A stretch of DNA of 64,000 nt from Taenia hydatigena (taxonomy: Eukaryota > Platyhelminthes > Cestoda > Cyclophyllidea > Taeniidae): contig JADWOT020000001.1 in assembly GCA_036345935.2 (NCBI GenBank), positions 30,137,062 to 30,201,061 on the forward strand, read 5' to 3'. The notes below the pieces were generated by a model that had not been told where the DNA came from, searched no databases, and saw only the letters and a list, made by a program, of their open reading frames with translations. The position numbers and the translations under genes are program-made. Positions 23,281 through 32,724 of the stretch are shown here, one piece after another (the stretch's first letter is position 1; each line of letters opens with the position of its first letter).

Positions 23281-23384
23281 GGAGAATGCCGCCTACCTTC
23301 AGAAGGAGGGAATGAACGCCAAATTTGTTGCAGCATGTCATAAATTGACCACTGAAAGCTTCTACCAAACAACAGGACTCAAAG

Positions 23385-23710
23385 CGTAATGAAAGCATCA
23401 ACTTTGCTTTTCCTCACTAAGCACAGCCTCTTTGCCGGGTTGAAGTTTGCCGACAGCACGAAGAGTAGAAAGGTCCAAAGGAAATCCACATTCCTCATGT
23501 CTATTCACCGCAGAATTTGGAGCTAACAAAAGAACCACATTTAATTTTTGTGGCAGCACGCAGAGAATGTTGAGGAACGTTGCCAAGCAGGAGGAACAAT
23601 GCGCCATCGTCATTTCACCGTAGGGATTGGTGACCGAAGGAACCACATATCGCACTGTCGCCTGAGCCGCCCAAATCGAGAGGCAGGCCTATTCAAATAA
23701 ATGACTACTG
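23385..23710 (-). repeat. R3 unit, copy 1 (partner 28.34-28.70 kb)
   Basis: This copy has an open minus-strand reading of 85 residues (23398-23655): a hydrophobic middle (FLNILCVLPQKLNVVLLLA) and an end LDLSTLRAVGKLQPGKEA just before the stop. The 28.3 kb copy is the same sequence with its frame broken. The open reading in this copy suggests a terminal exon of a membrane-associated protein, but I do not recognise the family and cannot place other exons. Confidence 0.5.
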
Positions 23711-24300
23711 CAATACCTTTGTCAGCAGTCAGTACCTTCTGCTCAAATTTGCTCTGGGCAAGAATCGGCTGCCACAAAACTTGAACGTGGCCATTCAGCT
23801 AGTCCAAAATTCTAAGGTTAGTGGAGATTACCAAGCTGCCGGTGGACCACAACCTGACGATGAAGCTATGTTTAGTAAACAAACAGAGAATTCATATTTT
23901 TGTATTTTGTGTTGAGTTTTTTTGGGATGGCAGCAGCCTTAGTGGTCGACTTACTTTCCTCGTTCATTAAAGTGATGCCGCTTCTCTCCTCTACTCCACT
24001 CAATATCCTCCATTTCCCTTGTAATTAAATGTGATTCTACATCCACTTATATGCCTTAAGAATCACAGCCATGAGTCATGAGCCGTGTTTATTTTTTATT
24101 CTTTTGAGCCTGATTTGTTTCAATCGCATCTGCAAAGTGAAACCAGCCGGTCAAGGGTGGCAGCAGACGAGGGCGTGGTGGGGCAACCACAGTAGAGCAT
24201 GGACTTTACACGCACGCCTGTGCGCGCGCCTGTCTAACAACAGCGTCGAATTGCCTGATGGAACACTTGGACCACTGTGTTCTCAACGACCCCATCACTA
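23711..24300. other. No gene recognised
   Basis: An AT-rich stretch with T-runs near 23920 and 24090. No supported feature. Confidence 0.5.
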
Positions 24301-24490
24301 GTGGGGACGGACATCTAGCCGCTTTGTCAGATCGACACGTTTGTACTACATATGCTTGACTAATTAAAAGAAAGCGTTCGACGAACACGTCTCTGCGTAC
24401 CGAACCGTCGTCATCCACCTTCTTCACCGATGAAGAATGCTCTTTGTCTGCTCTCACTCTTGACCAGGTGTCGATCGCCTTCACGAAAGA
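24300..24490 (-). repeat. R0 dispersed repeat, short inverted copy
   Basis: The reverse complement reads RVRADKEHSSSVKKVDDDGS followed by VRRDVFVERFLLISQAY, the 5' half of the R0 peptide, with the frame intact over this stretch. This copy shows the block most clearly as continuous coding. Confidence 0.7.
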
Positions 24491-24729
24491 TACACATTTT
24501 CACACAATACTCTTGAGCAAGTTGAGTTGGCGTTTCTCGGTGGCCGTGCCTGCACGTCCCAATGAAAGTAGACGCAGTGGCACAGTTGTCTGCATTGTAA
24601 TTACTTCCTGATTTGGACATCAATCACATCGACATTTGCTCCATTCAGTGGAATGTGGCCTGGCCTTTTACCTCCTTATGATAGCTGGCATGATTTGAAG
24701 GCCAAAACAATGAGTCTTGCAACTGTTGA

Positions 24730-25450
24730 GGAGCGGATTGTATTCAACCCACAATTTTAATGTTAGTAAGGAAAAAATAAATCTTAGTGCATCAGCAGCT
24801 CTACACTTTCATACTTATGAACACGAGACGACGCGCTCTGCTCCGTCTCATTGTTCTCTCCCTCCCTCATTCTCCTCGGTCTCCTTCTCCAGTTTCTACT
24901 ACTGCATGCAAACCGATACGACGCCTTCTCATCTGCTTCCTCATTTTCCCATTCACCTTGGTAATACGCACTCTGCTCAACTCTTTCCATCCTGTCCTTG
25001 TTCACTGTAACCATCTGGTCCTCTCTGTTACGAGCAGTCAAACCATCCACCTGACAAACAGCCATGATGGGGCTCATCCTCTGGCACTGTAGGAGGTCAG
25101 CAGCTATTCCACACTACCCACTTTACCTGGGGTGCTTAGGCAGACCATCACATCAAATAGTTGGTAATGTCCATTGCAATCTAATAGATGGACGTGACTG
25201 CAGCTTCTAATTGATGATCGCATTACCTGCTTTACTTGGCTATCCAATGAGCATATTAGGCTCCCATCAACCCACTAGCCAGTCAGCCGCCTCGGTGTGT
25301 TTACTTTACAGGCGGAAGAGAGTTCGCTCCTCTCATCCCAATGGATCACGTTCCCTCTGGAGTGTCTTTCCAAGGCCACTACGAGGACAAAATCTGTGTA
25401 CATGGTTTTGTAGGTCTTTGACGTTAGCGTAGCCCTAAACGCAGAAACAT
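24730..25450 (+). repeat. R9 unit, direct copy (inverted partner 44.45-45.06 kb)
   Basis: The left part (24890-25070) matches the reverse complement of 44.86-45.03 kb, including CTACTGCATGCAAACC. The right part (25340-25430) matches 44.50-44.59 kb inverted, including AAGACCTACAAAAC. The minus-strand reading of the 44 kb copy is open across this part (see there), while this copy is frameshifted. It belongs to a larger collinear inverted duplication. Confidence 0.75.
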
Positions 25451-25566
25451 CGTCGGCATCTATAGCTAAAGAAGCCGGATTACTTTAAGTCCTCTTCTTC
25501 CACATTTCCACATGAGCCCTTCGGGTGCTAGCAACTATGCTAGATTGTGTGACACTATTCACCCGA

Positions 25567-25584
25567 GTGGTAGGGCCCTACCAC
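25567..25584. repeat. Perfect 18-bp palindrome
   Basis: GTGGTAGGGCCCTACCAC is its own reverse complement. It lies between the R9 and R4 repeats, in a stretch shared with the 44.4 kb partner, where the palindrome is not preserved. It could form a small cruciform or hairpin; no function can be assigned. Confidence 0.8.
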
Positions 25585-25659
25585 AACTCCCAAAACTGTG
25601 TTTGGTGTCAAACCATAACGACTCGAGACTGTTATGATAGGAGTAGAGTGGATTGCCAG

Positions 25660-25870
25660 TGTCCTACCACCTGCGTTAACTTACAGATCCTAAGATGCTG
25701 ATGTGGTCCTCGCTAGAAAGTACTTTGGAGACTGTATCCACACCCACTCGCTGTTTCCTCCTCACACTAATTCGACTAATTTTCATCGTCCCTTACAGAT
25801 TTTGAAAGCTAGTTTTGCATATTTTCTGGTCTACTTTAGCCCACACACATTCGATTTTCACCTGAGCAAC
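25660..25870 (+). repeat. R4 repeat (partners 44.22-44.30 kb inverted and 53.83-53.95 kb direct)
   Basis: Shared core: GATGTGGT followed by GCTAGAAAGTACT, a CCCACTCnCTGTTTCCT block and a GACTAAT block. Three copies are in the window, two of them linked to larger duplications. Confidence 0.7.
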
Positions 25871-26214
25871 CGAACTCGCTAATCACCCTCCCCCTCACTG
25901 TACTAAATGATACCAAAGTAACATGCATGCTTCTCTGCACTGAACAACGGACCTTTCAACACAACTTCCGCATAGCATCGGCATCATGACAAGGCGCCAG
26001 CAATCCACATAACAAGTAAAGCCACGGTCTCAATTCACACCGTTCCAGTTTGTGCAACTAATGCGTGTGCTTTTAATATACTTCACGAGAACGATTTACT
26101 GGCTGACGAGGTCCAGATCCCTCCCACACAACACCTCTTAATCGACAGCCAGTGTGATGACTTGCGTCGCCGTCCACTATATAATGTCCTTCTGACAACG
26201 CGACTGCCACAGTC
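25871..26214. other. Region 3' of the unrecognised two-exon gene
   Basis: No feature supported. It probably includes the 3' UTR of the minus-strand gene that ends at 26215. Confidence 0.4.
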
Positions 26215-26518
26215 TTAAAGAATCAGAGCTGAATGTTCGCTTTGTTTATCGTCACGTGGTGTGATTAGCGGGTCTTCTTCGTCCTCCTCTGCGAGTCCAC
26301 TGTACTGACTTTGGTTAAGCACACGTTGACGCGCCTCCATGGGCAGCCATACGCGTCTCCTATCAAGGCAGGCGAGGAAAGGGAGTGATTTGTCAGCATT
26401 ACAGTCCATTTTGGGGCAGCAATACATGTAGTAACACATGAAGTGTTGCTTGAGGTTGGCGCAGTCCAGCGCCATTTCTCCATGGACTTGTTGGAGTTGT
26501 CTGACATCGATGACTTCT
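26215..26518 (-). CDS. Unrecognised protein, terminal exon (Cys-rich, acidic tail)
   Basis: The exon starts after a strong acceptor (CTCTCTGGCAG) and is open for 100 residues to TAA. It begins EVIDVRQLQQVHGEMALDC, a likely amphipathic helix, then has a cysteine- and tyrosine-rich stretch HFMCYYMYCCPKMDC, a basic RRRVWLP segment, an acidic GLAEEDEEDPLITP stretch and a polar tail. The donor of the upstream exon ends with two bases of a codon, and this exon begins with the third (CA plus A, Gln), so the two join in frame. The clustered cysteines next to aromatic residues suggest a palmitoylated or membrane-proximal site (inference). I do not recognise the family. A decayed copy is at 13.97-14.15 kb, and the homologous block at 44.2 kb has lost this exon. 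Confidence 0.65.
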
Positions 26519-26597
26519 CTGCCAGAGAGTCATGCCGTCTTCGCCTCAAAGATTTATCAGCCGGACACATAGCACTTTAGATGATCCGCTGGCTTAC

Positions 26598-26643
26598 TGA
26601 TCATGTAGGAGAGCAAACTCGTCTGCGCGACGTCTCTTTGTGC
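26598..26643 (-). CDS. Unrecognised protein, penultimate small exon
   Basis: A 46-bp exon between an acceptor (AATCACTGGCAG) and a donor (GTAAGC). It encodes TKRRRADEFALLHD and supplies two bases of the following Gln codon. The intron to the terminal exon is 79 bp. A possible earlier exon ends near 26695 at TTGCAG/GTGAAC, and its phase would give Gly at the junction, but its start is unclear. The KRRR run could be a nuclear localisation or membrane-edge basic cluster. Confidence 0.55.
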
Positions 26644-26699
26644 CTGCCAGTGATTCACTCAGCACAGCAGACAAGTGTACTCACTTGTTCACCTGCAAG

Positions 26700-27130
26700 T
26701 GTAAAACGCCCTCGACTGGAGTAGCTGGATTATGGGATGTGGGCAGCAACAAGACCGCCAATTCCCTTGCTCGCCCCGGCGCGCTTTATATGGCACACGC
26801 TTTGTCCCGACTTTATTAAAAACGGAAAGGTACAGGAACACTTAAAAGGTGCTTCAAGGACTGTAGCTCATCAGGAGTAGTAATTTTGGTACTGAGCGTT
26901 TCCCATCTTTAAGAAGTCTAGCTCCCACTCCCCTTCTTTATCTACTTACCCGCTCCCTCCATCTTGTAGTACCCTAACAAGTCCCTACCAGTTCATTCAT
27001 CCACATAGATACTCAATTCTTTCAAATAAAACCAATACTCACAGCTACCATTTGCGCATTCAAATGAGCTACTCATCTTCTCCGACCCATTTAGCTATCC
27101 AACTGTCTCCTTAACCGACCCTGCCAAATA
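26700..27130 (-). repeat. R2 unit, 5' part (partners 13.57-13.83 kb and 43.87-44.17 kb)
   Basis: The reverse complement matches the plus strand at 13.57-13.83 kb and 43.87-44.17 kb: the GGTTAA start, the GATGAGTAGCT block, the TTGATTTAAAAG/TTTATTTGAAAG block and the TATAAAGCGC end. In this copy it leads into the two-exon gene, so it may be that gene's intron or upstream region. Confidence 0.65.
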
Positions 27131-28320
27131 AGGGGAAGACAGGAGTAATAACTCACAGCAGTGCACTCTCCTACGAGGCCAACAAAATAAAAGAGCTCAT
27201 AGAAACTATCAACACGATTTAATACTGCCCCCTTTATACTTCTTGTCGGGCTTGTTGCGCTGACTGATGCAGCATTGCTTTGTTACATCTGCTGTACCAA
27301 AGCCATCAATGCGTCTGCACTCGAATAGGTCACGTTGATTGCACCTTCCACCACCCGTTTTGCCTACATACGAATAAGCATTAACACACTTTAGTGCTAA
27401 GTATGCGCCTTCTCACGCGACAGTTTGTGCACGGCTTTCTCGTGTCCTCCAGTAGGCGGGCGTTAGGGACGCGCACATACGCTACTGAAATAGCGCAAGT
27501 AGCAATGAACCACACGGCCAGATTCCTCCTATGGTTAACAACCGTTTTCTTCACGTAGGTGTTTCTAATACACTTCACCACGACTTCATTATGACCAAAG
27601 GACGTACGGCAGCAAAGCACTAGTATGCTAGGATAATCAGTCTTGTGATGGAATTTTCTGGATAAAGAGGAGGGAGAGGAAGGTAACTCATCAGGGCACC
27701 CGTATCAATGGTGACGCTGGAAGCAGTGAGACAACAAAACGTGAAGCCACAAGTGTAATTGTTGACAACACAATCGTTCAAGTATTCCTTCAGCCAGTTC
27801 GACGCTGCCTCCGTGTTTGAGACTGTCGTTAGACGGACACGCAGACAGGCATTGTGTGTAAAGCTCATGCTGTGCTGCAGCTGCCCCGCCACGCTCTCGA
27901 CTGCTGCTACCCTTGAATGCTGCCACTGTTAATCACTGATTTCACCTAGTGAATGTGATTAACCAAATCAAGCCTAGAAGATAAAAAAACCACATACAGC
28001 TCATGACTCATTGCTGTGACTCTTATGAAAAAGGGATGCCGTATCACGATTAATTACAAGGGCAACGGAAAGCACTAAGTAGAGTAAGAGGGAGAAGCGC
28101 TATCACTTTAATGAACGAAAAATGAAGAGCTCTTCATGTGATCTAGAATTTGTGCGAAGGCCAGTAGAGATAAAAAAAAATATTTAGAAATCAGTAGGTA
28201 AAGTTAGCTACTTAAATATATCAGTAGTAGCACATGCTATCCCTAATTCAAGGAACATGTTTTCAGATCAGTGGTTAGATAATGTTTATAAAATTCAAAA
28301 GCCTATCAGAAAATCGACCA
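27131..28320 (-). other. Region with two weak minus-strand coding runs
   Basis: Minus-strand open runs at 27381-27620, 27620-27892 and 27705-27926 abut or overlap. The run from about 27880 to 27720 (TVSNTEAASNWLKEYLND then a Cys-containing hydrophobic stretch) and the run from 27600 to 27430 look protein-like, but exon edges and frame joining are not convincing and no family is recognised. The sequence from 27930 to 28320 is AT-rich and holds nothing I can support. Confidence 0.25.
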
Positions 28321-28339
28321 CCTAAAGCTGCCACAAACA

Positions 28340-28700
28340 AACGCTAAGCATAATGAAAACATCAATCTTGTTTTTCCTTACTAGGCATAGCCTCATCGGC
28401 AGGTTGAAGTCCAACGGCAGCACACAAAGCATAAAAGTCTAACCACGATCCACATTGTGCACGTTCATCCACCTCAGAATTTCAATCTAGCTAAAATGGC
28501 TACATTCAGCTTTCGCTACAGACAGTTCTTGCTCGGAGAACGCACGCAGAGAATGTCGAGGAAATTAATTAAGCGGCAAATACGAAGTGCCGCCATCCTT
28601 TCATATGGCGGATCAGTGGTCGAAGAAATACAATTTTGCACTGTCTCCTGCACCCTTAAGCCGAGATGCAGGCCTATTTAAATAAATTATTATTACACAA
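28340..28700 (-). pseudogene. R3 unit, copy 2, frame broken
   Basis: A direct homologue of 23.385-23.71 kb, for example the TTTTCCTnACTAnGCAnAGCCTC start and the GAGGCAGGCCTATT / GATGCAGGCCTATT end. The minus-strand reading that is open in copy 1 is interrupted here, so it is a decayed copy. Confidence 0.6.
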
Positions 28701-29456
28701 CATTTTCCAGCAATCAGTACCTCCTAGCACTGACCTTCACCTTTCGTCACAGTGGAGCGAAATACTCACATCAATGCCGACTTTTAGGTATACTCGATCC
28801 TCATTCAAAGGCATCTTCGTCTTCTCTGATTCACTTTTGCGTTTCTCATGGGTTGCAATCTCGTCCGTATTTGCTGTCGCCTCTAGAGAATTCGACAGGA
28901 AGAGAATTGTCTCCATTCGTTCCTTGTCTTGAACCTGTTGAGGAGAGGACGGTACATAGGCTGTTGAGTCCAGAGTACAATGTTAAAAGCGATCAGAGTG
29001 GGTGGTTGAGAGGATTAGTGGACGGGATGGTTCGTTGGAGTAGGTGGGGGGAGAGAATGTGGTAGATGAAGGGCATTATGCCCACGACTGGTAGACACAC
29101 AATTTGATGGATGAAGGAAGGAATGGGGAATAAAGGGTCCACGTAAACGCAAAGATAAGCAGGCCGAAGAATACATCGTAAATGGTTGGAATATTTGGTG
29201 AGTACATGAATGCAGTCCAGATGGATGAGTGAAGAGGCAAGGAAGTAAAGCTTTGAACAGACTGTAGAAGGGATGCATGACAAGGCAGGTGAATCGATGC
29301 ATCGACGATGAAGTCCCCTTCGTAAAAAACTCAAGACATGTAGACGGAGCAAGAGATGAATGAACCTTCCCAGTCAAGCCACATTGAATGTGGTCCTCCA
29401 CAGCAAAAGCAAGCAAGTGCAGGGAAGAAGGAGTGCCAAAACCGTCAACTTTTCAC
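28701..29456 (-). other. Region 3' of the USP5-like exons
   Basis: The minus strand near 29415-29370 reads FAVEDHIQCGLTGKV, which resembles the USP5 stretch FLVEEKIKC..TEKV that follows the last recognised exon, but no proper acceptor is visible in front of it and the frame does not join. Further downstream the minus strand is open (28993-29352, 29015-29416) without USP5 similarity. The UBA domains and the catalytic His box of the family were not found. Confidence 0.4.
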
Positions 29457-29579
29457 CCATCTCACGTTCCATTAGGTTAAAGAGGTGGATTAGGGACTCC
29501 TGCACATCCTGCTGCTGCTTGCTCGCAAAATCCGCATTCATACGACCCATGAGGTGACAAAACGTGCGTGGGCAGATGC
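29457..29579 (-). CDS. USP5-like: USP5/USP13-like ubiquitin hydrolase, exon with QQD motif
   Basis: The exon opens after TTGACTACAG and closes at a GTGAAA donor. It encodes ICPRTFCHLMGRMNADFASK followed by QQQDVQESLIHLFNLMERE. This is the USP catalytic-domain segment in which USP5/USP13 have [36 protein letters not shown]. The QQD-(A/V)-QE core, which contributes to the oxyanion and active-site region, is kept, with Ala replaced by Val and Phe by Ser. The codon phase joins the previous exon exactly (Gly across the junction). The enzyme class trims unanchored polyubiquitin chains in the cytosol and nucleus. Confidence 0.8.
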
Positions 29580-29704
29580 CTGTAGTCAAGCAGAATGAAT
29601 TTGAAATGAGTGAATAAACCATCATTTCAGGTTAGATTGAACAGATAGGGAGTACATGGACTGACAAATAATTCTAGGACGAATGGGTCGATAGAGAAGC
29701 TCAC

Positions 29705-29821
29705 CTGGTCGTTTGGACACCACCTCTCCTCCAATCATTTCATTAATCACTAGGACTGGAAACGAGTAGACACCAAAGCATAGCGCCTTACCCAACTTGA
29801 TCATCAGCAAGCCAAAAGACT
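29705..29821 (-). CDS. USP5-like: USP5/USP13-like ubiquitin hydrolase, middle exon
   Basis: Between an acceptor (ATCGCTGCTGTAG) and a donor (CCAG/GTGAGC). It encodes SFGLLMIKLGKALCFGVYSF followed by PV and an acidic linker ending VVSKRPG. This corresponds to the USP5 stretch FSTQVAKLGHGLLSGEYSKPV plus a variable linker. The variable linker is shorter than in mammals. The upstream frame is open further back (from about 29950), but that extension is not USP-like, so I place the start at this acceptor. Confidence 0.7.
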
Positions 29822-30103
29822 CTACAGCAGCGATAACACTTCCATTGCGTGTTATCGCACCCAACACCAAATCCAGGAAGTTGGAAAAGGCGAAGGCATA
29901 GCGACTGAGGAGGACCTCTGTCGCGAAGAGAACCCGCCCAGAGAGATGGCCAACTATCAGACGGGCGACACATAATCATAAGCAAAACAGGGCTCGTAAC
30001 ATGGCTGAACACTAAATGATGGAAAAGGGAATAAATCGAGGAGCTCAAATGGTCACCTATATAGCCAAGTTAATATAGCACGTGTTGCCGAGATTACCTC
30101 AAC
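29822..30103 (-). other. Interval where the USP5 catalytic-cysteine exon should be
   Basis: USP5-type proteins have GxRNLGNSCYLN and about 40 further residues between the two flanking exons. I read this interval in all three minus frames and found no Gly-Asn-(S/T)-Cys-(Y/F) box. The open reading here (LSGRVLFATEVLLSRYAFAF) is unrelated. It was read by eye only, so a tiny or diverged exon could be missed. Confidence 0.55.
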
Positions 30104-30310
30104 CGGTCAGACTTGGCTCATAAAGCGGTGTGAGGGTGCGATCAGCCTCCTCCAGAGTCAACCACTCTCCCAGTCGCTCGTTCACCTCAAATTCCATCTC
30201 CATCACAGTGCAATCGGTCTTGTGCTGATTCTGCGTGTCACTGCCAAAGTGAGCAAGATGCTGCGCCAACAGTGGGTCAGTCACCATGTCTTCCTTCGCG
30301 TAAGGAAAGA
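30104..30310 (-). CDS. USP5-like: USP5/USP13-like ubiquitin hydrolase, exon before the Cys box
   Basis: The exon starts after CCGCTGAAG and encodes FPYAKEDMVTDPLLAQHLAH followed by FGSD, a short polar stretch, EFEVNERLGEWLTLEE and EPSLTG. It matches the USP5 linker between the ubiquitin-binding zinc finger and the catalytic core (EDPLAEHLAHFGID .. NQRIGEWELIQESG .. GPGYTG). The next bases are an in-frame TGA, so the exon must end before it; I place a weak GTTGAG donor after the Gly/Thr codon. This phase joins directly to the middle exon at 29821. Upstream zinc-finger exons were not found between 30.3 and 30.75 kb. Confidence 0.75.
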
Positions 30311-30740
30311 CTTCAGCGGCCCGCAATCAAGAAAAGTCGGTCAAGTACGTCCACCACCTGTCTGTTCAGTGATTGGCATTGCTACACTTATTCCTCTAAC
30401 CAACCAGTCATTAGCCTTGATCTACCAAATCCACTCATTCATCAATTCGAAAATCGCCTTGGTTACTCAATTAGGGGTCCACTGCTGAGCTTTTCAACTA
30501 TTCTTCCACTCATTGCTTCTGCGTTTACTGGTGGTGATGTTGGCGCCGTCGCTGGTGCCCTCGAAGAGTCAAGAAAAGTAGTTCGCAGGCATTCAGTGGA
30601 TTGACCTGCGGTCTCGATGGTAAACGCTCCAAATTCAGCTCAGGTCTAGCAGAGGAGAGGTGAGAGGGAGGAGGAGGCAGTAGTGGGCGACAGAAAGAAA
30701 GCAGTTGAATGAGAAATCATTTTAATCAAAGCCATTGATT
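30311..30740. other. Upstream flank of the USP5-like exons
   Basis: A plus-strand open run at 30272-30604 has a hydrophobic Ile/Ala stretch and a basic end; the opposite strand is open for about 50 residues near 30640-30480 (Thr/Ala/Pro-rich). Neither is recognised. The zinc-finger part of the USP5-like gene is absent here. Confidence 0.35.
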
Positions 30741-30744
30741 ACGC

Positions 30745-31130
30745 AGAACGCTCTGCATGTGTCACAGAGCACAAAGTCTACCGTACTCCTCAATTCCTCC
30801 TAACGAACAATAAAATTCGCAGGAGCAGAGTTTTTTGTTGTGTTGATTTGATCCTTGCTGTAAAACATGTTGTGCAGAGGGCCTCGGTGATGTCTTAATC
30901 GTAGGTTGCTCAGCTTTGACGGCATGAGTTAATGTCTCTGAGTGAGGTAGACGCAGCAGCGGTAGGATCCTCACACATCGGTCCTTCCATTGTTTGGTTT
31001 TTTTTCCCTTTCAGATGCTACAAACTTACCTTGGTGGTTGTGATGGTGAAGTAACATGTGATGAGTGTGTGGAATGGTAGGCAATGCAAGATGTTGGAGT
31101 GATTCGCGGTGGCGAGGATGGCGGTTAGGG
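30745..31130 (+). repeat. Fragment D of the triplicated locus (direct)
   Basis: Homologous to 37.31-37.75 kb (copy A), 49.78-50.24 kb (copy B) and the reverse complement of 32.06-32.44 kb (copy C), but lacking about 150 bp between the GACGGCATGAG block and the CTCACACATCGGTC block. It ends within a few bases of the end of inverted copy C, so two pieces of the same locus abut here in opposite orientation. Confidence 0.8.
31015..31080 (+). CDS. Small conserved exon, fragment D version (ends ..CDECVEW)
   Basis: After a pyrimidine-rich acceptor (CCCTTTCAG) the sequence encodes MLQTYLGGCDGEVTCDECVE plus W and a TAG. The same 20-22 codons follow an acceptor in copies A, B and C. See the copy B entry for discussion. 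Confidence 0.5.
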   Translation: MLQTYLGGCDGEVTCDECVEW

Positions 31131-31769
31131 TTGAAAGGTTCGTGATTAAGACTGAAACTTCCTAGATACGAATTGGGATTAAATTAACTTGTGAACTGCC
31201 GCCAAGTACGGCGTGCCATCCAGAATTGTTGGATCCAACGACAGCCTAATCGAGTGCGTGGATGCGAATGTTGAAGTAGTAAGAAAAACAGGACATCTAC
31301 GTGACGAGTCGGCGCGGCAGGTTTTCTTCTACACTATTGCGGTTGATGACGCCAAAGAAGGAGTCTCACTTTCGGTCTCACCGGCGGTCGGCAAAGCGCA
31401 GTAGACCTAAGACATTGAAAAAGGGAGAAAAAACCCTCCACTTCACTCACACAATCAGAGAACAAGACAATGTGGGCAGCAATATCTCACAGAGGATGGT
31501 CACAGGGGCCGATGATTTACTTTAAAATGATAATCTGAAAGCCTACTTCACCAAACAACCACATTCCTACTCAGGATGAGTCCAAAACGCCATCTACTTA
31601 TAAGCACATGAGTAGAAAAGTGTAGCTGATGACTTACACCAGACGCATACCAACTCGTAAGTCCACTGCGAACCAAGTTTGTCTCCCGTGAGAGGTAGAC
31701 GCAGCCGAGACTTCGGCACACTTCCACTCAAGACTACGATGTGCGTAACTGCCACCTACTGCCATCGGG

Positions 31770-32070
31770 TCCAATTAGAGTCATGTGCAGACCCAAGCAA
31801 AATATGCCGTAGTTGCCACCAGTGAACTCTGACCCATAGCGCTTCCACTCGGCGTCGTCGTCGTAAGAGAACGTCTCCTTCACTCTTTCACACACCCGCG
31901 GCAAAGCTCCCCCAGCCTTTCCCCTCCTCCGCCACCCGGCAACCCATGCCCGCGATTACAAAGAGACGGAGACACAACAGCAGTAGTAGACCCTGTCGTC
32001 CATGCCAACAGTCGCATCGCACAATCCACACGGAGACGCCACCGCCACCACCGCCAACGGCATCGCCACC
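31770..32070 (-). pseudogene. Copy C version of the VYYC / EWKR..GGN reading frame, with stop
   Basis: In the frame that is open in copy B, copy C reads DRVYYC, then a stop where copy B has Ser, then AWVAGW, VCERVKETFSY, EWKRYGSEFTGGNYGIFC and, across the deletion junction, HMTLIGPDGSRWQLRT and a stop. The lower half is open, the upper half is interrupted, so this copy is not intact. Confidence 0.5.
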
Positions 32071-32097
32071 GCGAATCACTCCAACATCTTGCAGTGC

Positions 32098-32163
32098 CTA
32101 CCATTCCACACACTCATCACATGTTACTTCACCATCACAACCATCAAGGTAAGTTTGTAGCAT
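32098..32163 (-). CDS. Small conserved exon, copy C version
   Basis: Acceptor CTTGTTAG, then MLQTYLDGCDGEVTCDECVE plus W and stop. It differs from copies B and D by one residue (Gly to Asp). Codon phase fits direct joining to the copy C acidic exon. Confidence 0.5.
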   Translation of the reverse strand: MLQTYLDGCDGEVTCDECVEW

Positions 32164-32630
32164 CTAACAAGAAAAAAAACCAAACAATGGAAAGACCCAT
32201 GTGTGAGAGTCCAATGCGCTGCAAAGCTAACATCCACAAACATAACTACTAATGGAAAAAAAAGAAACAGACAATTCAACAAGCAAACACTTAAGACTGC
32301 TACAAAGTACAGTCTGCGTTGTGATGCCAAAGCTTCTCACCCGTGCCGTCAAAGCTGAGCAACCTACCATTAATCCATCACCGAGGCCCTCTACACAACA
32401 TGTTTCACAACAAGAATCACATCAACACAACAAACAACCCTGGTCCTGCGCCCCTTACTCCGCCATCCATATGTGCGCCAATAACACGCATATCACAGTA
32501 ATGAAAATAGCGCAGATAAACAGGTAAAGGAGAACAGCACTCCCCCACCCAACATATGAACGCACATCGATTCCCATTGCTGCACACAAAAAGAGGCGGC
32601 AACAACTCATTCAGCACAATCCAATCTTAC

Positions 32631-32724
32631 CTGAGATATATGTGAGGTGATAACAAAGGCAAGATTCGCACTCATTGCTGCTGCAGCTTCTTTTTCTTCC
32701 TCTACTTCTTCTTCAGTACCTATT
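32631..32724 (-). CDS. Acidic helical exon, copy C version (longest)
   Basis: Acceptor ATTACG..ATAG in reverse, donor CAG/GTAAG. It encodes IGTEEEVEEEKEAAAAMSAN then LAFVITSHISQ. It is 18 bp longer than copy A and 15 bp longer than copy B, all in multiples of three, with the same exon edges. Confidence 0.5.

Noticed and set aside
26685..26700. 8-bp micro-exon between TTGCAG and GTGAGT
   Set aside because: Joining it to the next exon in the needed phase would put an in-frame TGA into the transcript; the sequence more likely contains a donor after TTGCAG.
29850..29950. Open minus-strand stretch before the middle USP5-like exon as the Cys exon
   Set aside because: It reads LSGRVLFATEVLLSRYAFAF, which lacks the Gly-Asn-x-Cys box and does not resemble the family.
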